11,671 nt of DNA from Actinomycetales bacterium. GTDB lineage: Bacteria; Actinomycetota; Actinomycetes; Actinomycetales; Actinomycetaceae. Shown here piece by piece: positions 6,417-11,671 of the stretch. The notes below the pieces were generated by a model. That model made no database searches. It was not told the origin of the DNA and worked only from the letters and a program-made list of their open reading frames with translations. The position numbers and the translations under genes are program-made. The stretch lies in contig JAAZBW010000295.1 in the NCBI GenBank assembly GCA_012513625.1, positions 1 to 11,671 of the forward strand. Direction: 5' to 3'. Position 1 is the first letter of the stretch; every line of letters begins with the position of its first letter.

Positions 6417-6993
6417 CCGGCTTGACACCCCCCGGGAGACCCGCTTCCGCCTCCCGCGCATCTCGGTGCGATCTGAGGCTGTCAACGCGGTGGCCGAGGG
6501 GATCGCCCGGTTCACCGGCACTCCCCAGTTCCTGATCTGGCTCACGGTGTTCGTGATCCTCTGGCTCGGCTGGAACAGCCTCGCTCCGGAGGACCTCCGC
6601 TTCGACTCCGCTGCACTCGGATTCACAGCACTCACGCTCATGCTCTCGCTGCAGGCCTCCTACGCCGCGCCGCTCATCCTGCTCGCCCAGAACCGGCAGG
6701 ACGACCGCGACCGCGTGATCGCTGAGCAGGACCGGCGCCGCGCAGAACGCAACCTCGCGGACACGGAGTACGTGGCACGCGAGTTGGCGTCGCTCCGCAT
6801 GTCGCTCGGGGAGGTGGCCACCCGCGACTACGTGCGCGGCGAGCTCCGGGACATGATGGCGGACCTGCTCGCGGACCGCGATGTGCGGGACGAGCGGTTC
6901 CGCGCGGAGTTGCTGGAGTTACTCCGGCATCCTGCCCCGCCAGTGGACGGCGGAGACTCCGCGGCCGAGGGAGGCCCCAGCGGGGGAAGGTAG
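6409..6993 (+). CDS. DUF1003 two-helix membrane protein
   Basis: The 194-residue product has the DUF1003 layout. A basic N-terminus (1-38) precedes a first membrane helix at about 41-56 (FLIWLTVFVILWLGW) and a second at about 69-92. That helix ends in the conserved SLQASYAAPLILLAQNRQDDRDR segment. A long charged, probably coiled-coil cytoplasmic tail follows (about 95-175), then a Gly/Pro-rich end. The biochemical function of the family is unknown. The GTG start is set by GAGGAGG 6 nt upstream and overlaps the preceding stop by 8 bp, so it is very likely translated together with the MgtE-like protein. The frame is open further upstream to 6151, but that part lies on top of the CBS domains and is not coding. 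M. tuberculosis has a comparable gene beside its MgtE-like gene, as far as I recall. Confidence 0.92.
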   Translation: MADRLDTPRETRFRLPRISVRSEAVNAVAEGIARFTGTPQFLIWLTVFVILWLGWNSLAPEDLRFDSAALGFTALTLMLSLQASYAAPLILLAQNRQDDRDRVIAEQDRRRAERNLADTEYVARELASLRMSLGEVATRDYVRGELRDMMADLLADRDVRDERFRAELLELLRHPAPPVDGGDSAAEGGPSGGR

Positions 6994-6996
6994 GAT
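6991..6996 (+). promoter_or_regulatory. Candidate leaderless -10 of mrp, overlapping the DUF1003 stop
   Basis: TAGGAT ends 7 nt before the mrp ATG at 7004. Its first three bases are the TAG stop codon of the DUF1003 gene. No -35 match is visible, and AAGG at 6987-6990 is too far from the ATG to be a strong ribosome binding site. Confidence 0.4.
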
Positions 6997-7003
6997 CGAC
7001 GGC

Positions 7004-8137
7004 ATGTCTATTCCCACCATCGACGCCATCCGCGAGGTCCTCGGCTCAGTCAACGATCCCGAGATCCGCCGCCCCATCACGGAACTGGACATGGTCCGCT
7101 CCGTCGAGATCGGTGACGACGGCGTGGTGGTGGTGGGAATCGACCTCACCACCGCGGGCTGCCCGTTGCGCGAGACGATCACGCGGGACGTGCGTTCCGC
7201 CGTCGCCGATCTCGAGGGCGTGACCGGGGTGGAGGTGGCGATGGGGGTGATGAGCGAGGAGCAGCGAGCGAACCTCCGCACCAAGCTCCGCGGCGGCACC
7301 CCCGAGCCGGTCATCCCGTTCACCCAGCCGGGTAACCTCACCCGCGTCTACGCGATCACCTCGGGCAAGGGCGGCGTGGGCAAGTCCTCTGTCACCGCCA
7401 ACCTGGCCGCGGCACTCGCGGCGAGAGGGCTGAAGGTGGGCGTGCTGGACGCGGACATCTACGGCTTCTCGATTCCGCGGATGCTCGGCGTGGAGCACCC
7501 GCCCACCAAGCTGGACGACATGATCGTGCCGCCGGTGGCGCAGGACGTGAAGGTGATCTCGATCGGCATGTTTGCCGCCCCGGGCACGCCCGTAGTGTGG
7601 CGCGGCCCGATGCTGCACCGCGCGATCCAGCAGTTCTTCGGTGACGTGTTCTGGGGAGATCTCGACGTGCTCCTCCTGGACCTCCCCCCCGGCACGGGCG
7701 ACGTGGCCCTCTCGGTGGCGCAGCTCGTCCCCTCCTCGGAGATCATCGTGGTCACCACCCCGCAGGTGGCGGCCGCCGAGGTGGCGCAGCGGGCCGGCTC
7801 CCTCGCCGGCCAGACTCGCCAGAACGTGGTGGGCGTGATCGAGAACATGAGCTGGATGGAGGGCCCGGACGGCTCACGGCTCGAGCTGTTCGGTTCCGGC
7901 GGCGGGGAGAGGGTCTCCACGGAGCTCTCAGAGATCCTCGGCTACGACGTGCCGCTCCTCGCCCAGATCCCGATCGACGTGCGCCTGCGCGAGGGCGCCG
8001 ATGAGGGCGAACCGGTGATCCTCGGCCACCCGGACTCCCCTGCGGCAATGGCGCTCCAGAGCGTGGCCGACACCCTCACCGCGCGCGCCCGCGGCCTCGC
8101 CGGCCGCCAGCTCGGCATCTCCCCCACGAATCGCTAG
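7004..8137 (+). CDS. mrp: Mrp/ApbC/NBP35-family iron-sulfur carrier ATPase
   Basis: The 377-residue cytoplasmic protein joins an N-terminal MIP18/DUF59 domain (about 5-85, with Cys53 in the AGCPL motif) to a ParA/MinD-like P-loop ATPase. The deviant Walker A is at 120-129 (SGKGGVGKSS), followed by VLDADIYGFSIP and the LLLDLPPGTGD Walker B/switch region. The family assembles and delivers Fe-S clusters. The CxxC that binds the bridging cluster in many family members is not present after VIENMS: this stretch reads WMEGPDGS. From memory this is usual for actinobacterial Mrp, so the cluster site may differ. The ATG at 7004 follows a TAGGAT box. The frame extends upstream to 6881 but overlaps DUF1003. 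It lies 10 bp downstream of DUF1003 and 9 bp upstream of tatB. Confidence 0.95.
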   Translation: MSIPTIDAIREVLGSVNDPEIRRPITELDMVRSVEIGDDGVVVVGIDLTTAGCPLRETITRDVRSAVADLEGVTGVEVAMGVMSEEQRANLRTKLRGGTPEPVIPFTQPGNLTRVYAITSGKGGVGKSSVTANLAAALAARGLKVGVLDADIYGFSIPRMLGVEHPPTKLDDMIVPPVAQDVKVISIGMFAAPGTPVVWRGPMLHRAIQQFFGDVFWGDLDVLLLDLPPGTGDVALSVAQLVPSSEIIVVTTPQVAAAEVAQRAGSLAGQTRQNVVGVIENMSWMEGPDGSRLELFGSGGGERVSTELSEILGYDVPLLAQIPIDVRLREGADEGEPVILGHPDSPAAMALQSVADTLTARARGLAGRQLGISPTNR

Positions 8138-8146
8138 GAGCTCACC

Positions 8147-8509
8147 GTGTTCGGCGTCAACGGCTGGGAGGCACTCGTCCTCCTGCTCCTGGTGCTGATC
8201 GTGGTGGGCCCGGATCGCCTCCCGGAGGTGGCCAGGCAGGTGGCCGGGTGGCTCCGGAGTGTGCGAGATTTCCTGCAGGGAGCGAAGGAGTCCGTCAAGC
8301 GGGAGCTGGGAGATGACGTGGACCTCGCCTCCCTCGATCCCCGGCAGTACGATCCCCGCCGCATCGTCCGGGACGCGCTCTTCGAGGACACCCCCTCGCG
8401 AGGCCGCGGCGGGAGCAGCCCCGTGAGTGCGCCGAAGATGTGGGAACAGGGGCCGGCGCCCCACCCCGGCACGTCAGAGGCGGCCCCGTTCGATGAGGAC
8501 GCCACCTGA
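8147..8509 (+). CDS. tatB: Sec-independent protein translocase subunit TatB
   Basis: The 120-residue product has the TatB layout: a very short periplasmic N-terminus, one membrane helix at about 7-20, the Gly-Pro hinge at 21-22 (VVGPDRLPEV), an amphipathic helix at about 25-55, and a disordered Pro/Ser-rich tail. With TatC it recognises twin-arginine signal peptides at the membrane. TatB is preferred to TatA because of the GPDRLPEVARQV hinge-helix pattern and the longer tail. The GTG at 8147 is set by AGGAG at 8136-8140, which overlaps the mrp stop codon, so it is probably co-translated with mrp. It converges on htrA with 10 bp between stop codons. In M. tuberculosis tatB runs in the same direction as sigE and htrA; here it does not. 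Confidence 0.92.
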   Translation: MFGVNGWEALVLLLLVLIVVGPDRLPEVARQVAGWLRSVRDFLQGAKESVKRELGDDVDLASLDPRQYDPRRIVRDALFEDTPSRGRGGSSPVSAPKMWEQGPAPHPGTSEAAPFDEDAT

Positions 8510-8511
8510 CG

Positions 8512-8530
8512 GCGCGGGACTAGTTCGCGC
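8512..8530. terminator. Short hairpin between converging tatB and htrA
   Basis: GCGCG (8512-8516) pairs with CGCGC (8526-8530), extended by two G-U pairs on the plus-strand RNA, around an ACTAG loop. It starts 2 nt after the tatB stop and covers the htrA stop. No T-tract follows in either direction, so it is at best a weak terminator. Confidence 0.25.
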
Positions 8531-10076
8531 GGCTCTCCCCGAGTACCACGGGGATCTCGACCTCCCCGCTGCCGCGGCGGATCGTGAGCACCACGGTCTC
8601 GCCGGGCGCATGGGAGCGGATGGTCACGATCACCTCGTCCGGGCTGGTGACAGGCCGGCCATCGAGCCGGAGGATCACGTCCCCCGCCTCCACCCCTGCC
8701 TGATCGCCGGGCCCGTCCGGAGTGATGGCGGGCACTCCTGCCTGACCGCCGGTGGAGACGAGGACGCCCTCCCCCGTGTGGCTGCCGTCCAACAGCACGC
8801 CAATGATCGGGAAGGTGGCGTAGCCGAACTCGATCAACTGGTCCGTGGTCCGGGCCACCTGGTTGGATGGGATGGCGAACCCCAGCCCGATCGAGCCGGT
8901 GGCGCGCGTGGTGCCGGGCGGTTGGGCGATCGCGGAGTTGATTCCGATCACCTCTCCGGACATGTTCACGAGCGGCCCGCCCGAGTTGCCCGGGTTGATG
9001 GCCGCGTCCGTCTGGATGGCGTTGATGTAGGACACCTCTGTGGCCGAACCGGCTGTCACGGCGCGGTTGAGGGCGGAGACGATCCCCGAGGTCACGGTCC
9101 CCTCAAGGCCGAGCGGAGCACCCACGGCCACCACCGGATCGCCCACCACCACCTCTCCGGAGTCCGCGAGCGGCAGGGCCACCAGATCGTCCCGGTCAAC
9201 CTGCAACACCGCAAGATCGTAGTCCCGGGTGCCGCCCACCACGGTGGCCTCCTGCACGTCCCCATCCGGGAACGTGACCTGGATGATTCCCGGCTGATCG
9301 ATCCCGGCGGCCACCACGTGGTGGTTGGTCACGAGGTACCCGTCCGGCCGGAGCACCATGCCGGTCCCCGAGGATGCGCCCTGAGGTGTGAGTACCTCGA
9401 TGTAGACGGTGGAGGGGATCACCTGGGTTGCCACCTCGGCCACGGTGGCCATGGGGCCCTGAACCTGCGGGCGTTCGTCCACTCCCGTGGGGCTCGCGCT
9501 CGCGCTCGGAGTCGGGGAGGCAGCGGACTGCTCGCCAGTGCCCATCATCGCCCGGGTGCCGATCACGCCGCCCGTGGCGCCGAGGAAGAGTGCGCCCGTG
9601 GCGAGGGCAACGGCCGCGCTCCGGCGGATCCGGCGCGGGCCTCGCGGCTGAACCGTGGAGGGCGCGGCGGCGTATCCGAGGGCCGGACCGCCCACCGGCG
9701 GCCGCTGCCGCGCATGGGTCTCGACCCCACTGGCGAGCGCGACATGGGTAGCGTCATCCGCAGCAGGTGCCGGAGGGATGGGATATGGGGGAAGGAAGGC
9801 GGGCGGGCCCACCGCCGGTCGCGGCGCGGCGCCAGCGAGGGGTTCGGGTGCTGTGCCAGCGAGCGGCACCGGTGGCGTGCTGGTGGGCGGGTGCTCACGC
9901 GCCGGGTGCTCGGGTGATGGGACCGCCGCGTGCTGCCCACGCCCTGTCAGGGCCTCTGTCCCGGGCTCTGTCAGCGGCTCTGTCCCGGGCTCGGGCGCCG
10001 AGTCAGACGAGGGTCCGAAGCGCGCGGGTCCGAACTGCTCGTTGCGGGGTTCGCCGCCCATACTGCCCTCGCCCAC
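8520..10076 (-). CDS. htrA: HtrA/DegP-type membrane-anchored serine protease with PDZ domain
   Basis: The 518-residue product is an envelope quality-control protease. It has a long Pro/Ala/Gly-rich cytoplasmic region (1-150), a membrane helix at about 153-178, a short Ser/Thr/Pro linker, a trypsin-like domain (about 210-400) and a C-terminal PDZ domain (about 410-515). The catalytic triad is complete: His253 (TNHHVV), Asp287 (YDLAVL) and Ser365 (NPGNSGGP). There is not a single cysteine. The GTG at 10076 is chosen because AAGGAG lies 5 nt upstream (10087-10082); a GTG at 10100 and an ATG at 10061 are alternatives. It is 72 bp downstream of sigE on the same strand, consistent with an envelope-stress unit. 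An anti-sigma gene, usual between them, is absent. An 8-residue tandem repeat lies in the cytoplasmic region. Confidence 0.94.
   Translation of the reverse strand: MGEGSMGGEPRNEQFGPARFGPSSDSAPEPGTEPLTEPGTEALTGRGQHAAVPSPEHPAREHPPTSTPPVPLAGTAPEPLAGAAPRPAVGPPAFLPPYPIPPAPAADDATHVALASGVETHARQRPPVGGPALGYAAAPSTVQPRGPRRIRRSAAVALATGALFLGATGGVIGTRAMMGTGEQSAASPTPSASASPTGVDERPQVQGPMATVAEVATQVIPSTVYIEVLTPQGASSGTGMVLRPDGYLVTNHHVVAAGIDQPGIIQVTFPDGDVQEATVVGGTRDYDLAVLQVDRDDLVALPLADSGEVVVGDPVVAVGAPLGLEGTVTSGIVSALNRAVTAGSATEVSYINAIQTDAAINPGNSGGPLVNMSGEVIGINSAIAQPPGTTRATGSIGLGFAIPSNQVARTTDQLIEFGYATFPIIGVLLDGSHTGEGVLVSTGGQAGVPAITPDGPGDQAGVEAGDVILRLDGRPVTSPDEVIVTIRSHAPGETVVLTIRRGSGEVEIPVVLGESRAN
9945..9992 (-). 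repeat. Two 24-bp tandem units inside htrA
   Basis: Two in-frame 24-bp units encode EPGTEPLT and EPGTEALT in the cytoplasmic Pro-rich part of HtrA. They share the 15-base string CTCTGTCCCGGGCTC at 9954-9968 and 9978-9992 (plus strand). The copy number could vary between strains without breaking the frame. Confidence 0.75.
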
Positions 10077-10133
10077 TCTTTCTCCTTCTGCTCGGAGCAC
10101 TGTTCACGCCAGGCAGCCGGGAGGCCGCGCATC

Positions 10134-10146
10134 CACGGTAACCGTG
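10134..10146. other. 13-bp perfect palindrome between sigE and htrA
   Basis: CACGGTAACCGTG is symmetric about 10140 and lies 2 nt beyond the sigE stop in the 72-bp gap before htrA. It may be a protein-binding site or a small RNA hairpin that tunes read-through into htrA. The gap holds no ORF for an anti-sigma factor. Confidence 0.4.
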
Positions 10147-10148
10147 TT

Positions 10149-10751
10149 CTACCCATTGTCCCGCACGATCTCTCCACGGCGGTGGGCAAGTGCCGTCCGG
10201 AGTTCGGATCGGCCCCGGTGGATGCGGGACTGCACCGTCCCCAGCTTCACGCCGAGGGTCTTCGCGATCTCCTCATAGGGCAGTCCCTCGATATCGCAGA
10301 GCACCACCGCGGCCCGGAGCTTGGGGCTCAGCGCCGCGAGTGCCGCCTGGATGTCCGTGTCCAGCGATTCGGACGCGAACCGGTGCTCGGGCGCGAGCGA
10401 GGTGTCCGCGATCTCGGAGTCCTCCGCGAGGACCTCCATCCGGATGCGCTGCCGGCGGCGGGCTCCGTCGAGGAAAAGGTTGGTGGTGATGCGATGGAGC
10501 CACCCCTCGAAGCGGCCGGTCGGGCGGTACGAGTCAAGCGAGCGGAATACTCGCACGAACGTCTCCTGTGTGAGGTCTTCCGCGTCCTGCCGGTTGCCGG
10601 TGAGGCGCCACGAGAGCCGGTAGACCTGGTTCCAGTGGCGTCCCACGATCTCGTCCCGGCTCGGGGTGGCAGCCCCGAGGCCGCCCAGACGCGCGGTGTC
10701 AGGAGGAATGGCCAGGGTGGCGGCAGGCGGTGCGGCGGTCAGAGCGCTCAC
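10149..10751 (-). CDS. sigE: ECF RNA polymerase sigma factor, SigE group
   Basis: The 200-residue product is an extracytoplasmic-function sigma factor with region 2 at about 35-102 (YRLSWRLTGNRQDAEDLTQETFVRVF, then FEGWLHRITTNLFLD) and region 4 at about 138-190. Region 4 contains VVLCDIEGLPYEEIAKTLGVKLGTVQSRIHRGR, which closely resembles mycobacterial SigE as I remember it. It would direct RNA polymerase to envelope-stress promoters; htrA next to it is a likely target. The GTG at 10751 is chosen because GAAGGA lies 5 nt upstream and because codons before it show weaker third-position G/C. An in-frame ATG at 10829 with its own GGAG would add 26 residues. The frame runs on to 10931 but there it overlaps the divergent methyltransferase. 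No zinc-binding anti-sigma gene follows. Confidence 0.93.
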   Translation of the reverse strand: MSALTAAPPAATLAIPPDTARLGGLGAATPSRDEIVGRHWNQVYRLSWRLTGNRQDAEDLTQETFVRVFRSLDSYRPTGRFEGWLHRITTNLFLDGARRRQRIRMEVLAEDSEIADTSLAPEHRFASESLDTDIQAALAALSPKLRAAVVLCDIEGLPYEEIAKTLGVKLGTVQSRIHRGRSELRTALAHRRGEIVRDNG

Positions 10752-10832
10752 GGGGTTCCTTCGATGGCGGGGAGCCCCACGGTACGGAGCCACCCTGACA
10801 GAAGGCTGTGCGGGCACCGGGATCCGCATGGG

Positions 10833-10858
10833 AGCTCCACAACCGCGCCTGTGGAGCT
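10833..10858 (-). promoter_or_regulatory. Inverted repeat that could hide an upstream sigE start site
   Basis: AGCTCCAC (10858-10851), a 10-nt loop and GTGGAGCT (10840-10833) form a perfect 8-bp stem on the minus strand. The second arm contains GGAG, 5 nt before the in-frame ATG at 10829. Folded, the mRNA would mask that ribosome binding site. As DNA it is also a plausible two-fold operator between sigE and the methyltransferase gene. Confidence 0.45.
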
Positions 10859-10883
10859 GCGGGTGGGAGGAGGGCGCGGCGAT

Positions 10884-10889
10884 TAGGAT
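10884..10889 (+). promoter_or_regulatory. Candidate -10 of the O-methyltransferase gene
   Basis: TAGGAT predicts a leader of about 20 nt that carries GGAGAG (10906-10911), 4 nt before the ATG at 10916. This is the same hexamer as before mrp, but here it has a normal leader. No clear -35 is seen. Confidence 0.45.
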
Positions 10890-10915
10890 TGCAGTCAACC
10901 AAGATGGAGAGTGGC

Positions 10916-11539
10916 ATGAAAGATCCCGCACTGGCCTGGTCCTTCACGGAGGACTTCCCCGCCGAATCAGATCCCGTCCTCTATGCCCGGATGCGGGCCG
11001 CCGAGCTCGGGATCCCCGCCGTGTCTCCCGCCACGGCCTCCACGCTGCGGCTGCTCGCAGCGGCGGTGGATGCGCGCTCCGTGGCCGAGATCGGCACCGG
11101 AACCGGGGTGTCCGGCGCCGCCCTCCTCGAGGGCATGGCGAACGATGGGGTGCTCACGTCGATCGACGTCGAGCCCGAGTTCCAGCGCGTGGCCCGTGAG
11201 GTCTTCGCGCAGGCAGGGGTGAGGCCCGCGCGCACCCGCCTCATCGCGGGCCGTGCGCTCGATGTTCTCCCCCGCCTTGCGGACACGGCCTATGACCTGG
11301 TGCTCGTGGATGGCGATCCTGCAGAGTCGGGGGCGCTCACCGAGCAGGCGTGGCGAATCCTGCGGCCGGGCGGGATTCTCGCTGTGGCGGGCGCCCTCCG
11401 GGGTGGGGCCGTGGCGGATCCCACGCGGCGTGATGAGCTCACAGTTGCCATGCGCGAACTTGGCAAAATGGTACGTGAGGATGTGGGAATCTCAGCCCTG
11501 CTCCCCGTGGGAGACGGGCTGCTGGTGGCAATCCGCTAG
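10916..11539 (+). CDS. SAM-dependent O-methyltransferase (family 3 type)
   Basis: The 207-residue product has a class I methyltransferase fold. The SAM loop is VAEIGTGTGVSGAALL (56-71), the acidic residue after strand 2 is in TSIDVEPE (Asp84), and YDLVLVDGDP (126-135) gives the strand-4 metal/substrate loop typical of cation-dependent family-3 O-methyltransferases. The substrate is unknown. The ATG at 10916 has GGAGAG 4 nt upstream. The gene is divergent from sigE, an arrangement also known from M. tuberculosis (Rv1220c beside sigE), so a link with the stress regulon is possible but unproven. It ends three bases before the stop of a converging gene, and both stops lie inside one palindrome. 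Confidence 0.92.
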   Translation: MKDPALAWSFTEDFPAESDPVLYARMRAAELGIPAVSPATASTLRLLAAAVDARSVAEIGTGTGVSGAALLEGMANDGVLTSIDVEPEFQRVAREVFAQAGVRPARTRLIAGRALDVLPRLADTAYDLVLVDGDPAESGALTEQAWRILRPGGILAVAGALRGGAVADPTRRDELTVAMRELGKMVREDVGISALLPVGDGLLVAIR

Positions 11540-11549
11540 GGCCTAGCGG
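11533..11549. terminator. 17-bp palindrome holding two converging stop codons
   Basis: CCGCTAGGGCCTAGCGG is perfectly symmetric about 11541. It contains the methyltransferase TAG on the plus strand and the TAG of the next gene on the minus strand. It could form a small hairpin on either transcript; on the plus strand GGGTTTGG follows, a weak T-run. A terminator role is a guess. Confidence 0.35.
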
Positions 11550-11671
11550 CGGGTTTGGACCTCGCCCACCCGGACCGTGGTCTCGGAGGCCGGGGTGGCC
11601 ACCGTCTCCACGCCCTCGGCCAGTCCCGCGGACGTGGCCACGCTCCAGGCCACATCCCAGTGCGAGACCGC
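11543..11671 (-). CDS. C-terminal end of an unrecognised gene
   Basis: Reading inward from the right edge, the minus strand is open for 42 codons and ends in TAG at 11545-11543. The translated tail (including HWDVAWSVATSAGLAEGVET and ending VGEVQTRR) has strong G/C in third codon positions, as expected for a real gene here. The frame position relative to the converging methyltransferase gene also makes sense. Nothing in these residues identifies a family. The AEGVET string recalls EAL domains, but the surrounding residues do not fit, so I make no assignment. Confidence 0.6.
   Translation of the reverse strand, partial: AVSHWDVAWSVATSAGLAEGVETVATPASETTVRVGEVQTRR

Noticed and set aside
6881..7003. 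N-terminal extension of Mrp from an upstream start
   Set aside because: It would overlap most of the DUF1003 tail in another frame; Mrp homology begins just after the ATG at 7004.
8427..9917. A 496-codon open frame on the plus strand opposite htrA
   Set aside because: The translation is His/Gly/Arg-rich with no recognisable domain and lies antisense to a complete HtrA with an intact catalytic triad.
10830..10931. SigE starting at the far upstream end of its open frame
   Set aside because: It would overlap the start and ribosome binding site of the divergent methyltransferase gene, and the sequence lacks coding-type third-position bias.
11600..11640. EAL-domain (cyclic-di-GMP) signature from the AEGVET string in the right-edge gene
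   Set aside because: Residues around it do not fit an EAL domain and the protein ends soon after; a six-residue match is chance.
1..11671. CRISPR array, insertion sequence, prophage or defence island
   Set aside because: No regularly spaced repeats, transposase, integrase or tRNA-flanked boundary; composition is even and the genes are conserved housekeeping types.

Overview
The window is chromosomal DNA from a high-GC actinobacterium. Every real coding frame has a strongly G/C-biased third codon position, GTG starts are common, and the gene set and order match a conserved actinobacterial neighbourhood. I infer a Micrococcales-like member of the Actinomycetota, but the sequence does not fix the genus. 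There are 14 protein genes, two of them cut by the window edges. I see no RNA genes, insertion sequences, phage genes or CRISPR array. No gene-free stretch exceeds about 165 bases.

Left part (1-5074): a secreted protein of unknown function (minus, cut at the left edge); pdxH (minus), divergent from a Xaa-Pro aminopeptidase of family M24B (plus); then a minus-strand group of a YflT-type general-stress membrane protein, a sugar-phosphate isomerase/epimerase-like TIM barrel and a GNAT acetyltransferase.

Central plus-strand operon (5142-8509): a soluble PRC-barrel/MgtE-N/CBS protein, a DUF1003 membrane protein whose start overlaps the preceding stop, the Fe-S carrier ATPase Mrp, and TatB. Spacings are -8, 10 and 9 bp.

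Right part (8520-11671): htrA and sigE on the minus strand, the ECF sigma factor upstream of the envelope protease; a divergent SAM-dependent O-methyltransferase; and the tail of an unrecognised minus-strand gene. From memory, the run O-methyltransferase, sigE, htrA, tatB, mrp, DUF1003, MgtE-like, stress protein parallels the M. tuberculosis Rv1220c-Rv1234 region. Two departures stand out. No zinc-finger anti-sigma gene (rseA) lies between sigE and htrA, and tatB points against htrA and sits at the end of the mrp operon.

Regulatory signals are unusually legible. A TAGGCT/TAGGAT-like -10 hexamer recurs, and in five genes a -10-like box lies only 5-7 nt before the start codon, the layout of leaderless transcripts (a sixth has it before an inferred GTG). 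An 8-bp inverted repeat upstream of sigE could hide a Shine-Dalgarno of an alternative upstream start. Together the right half reads as an envelope-stress, protein-export and metal/Fe-S homeostasis neighbourhood, and the left half as vitamin B6 and peptide metabolism housekeeping.
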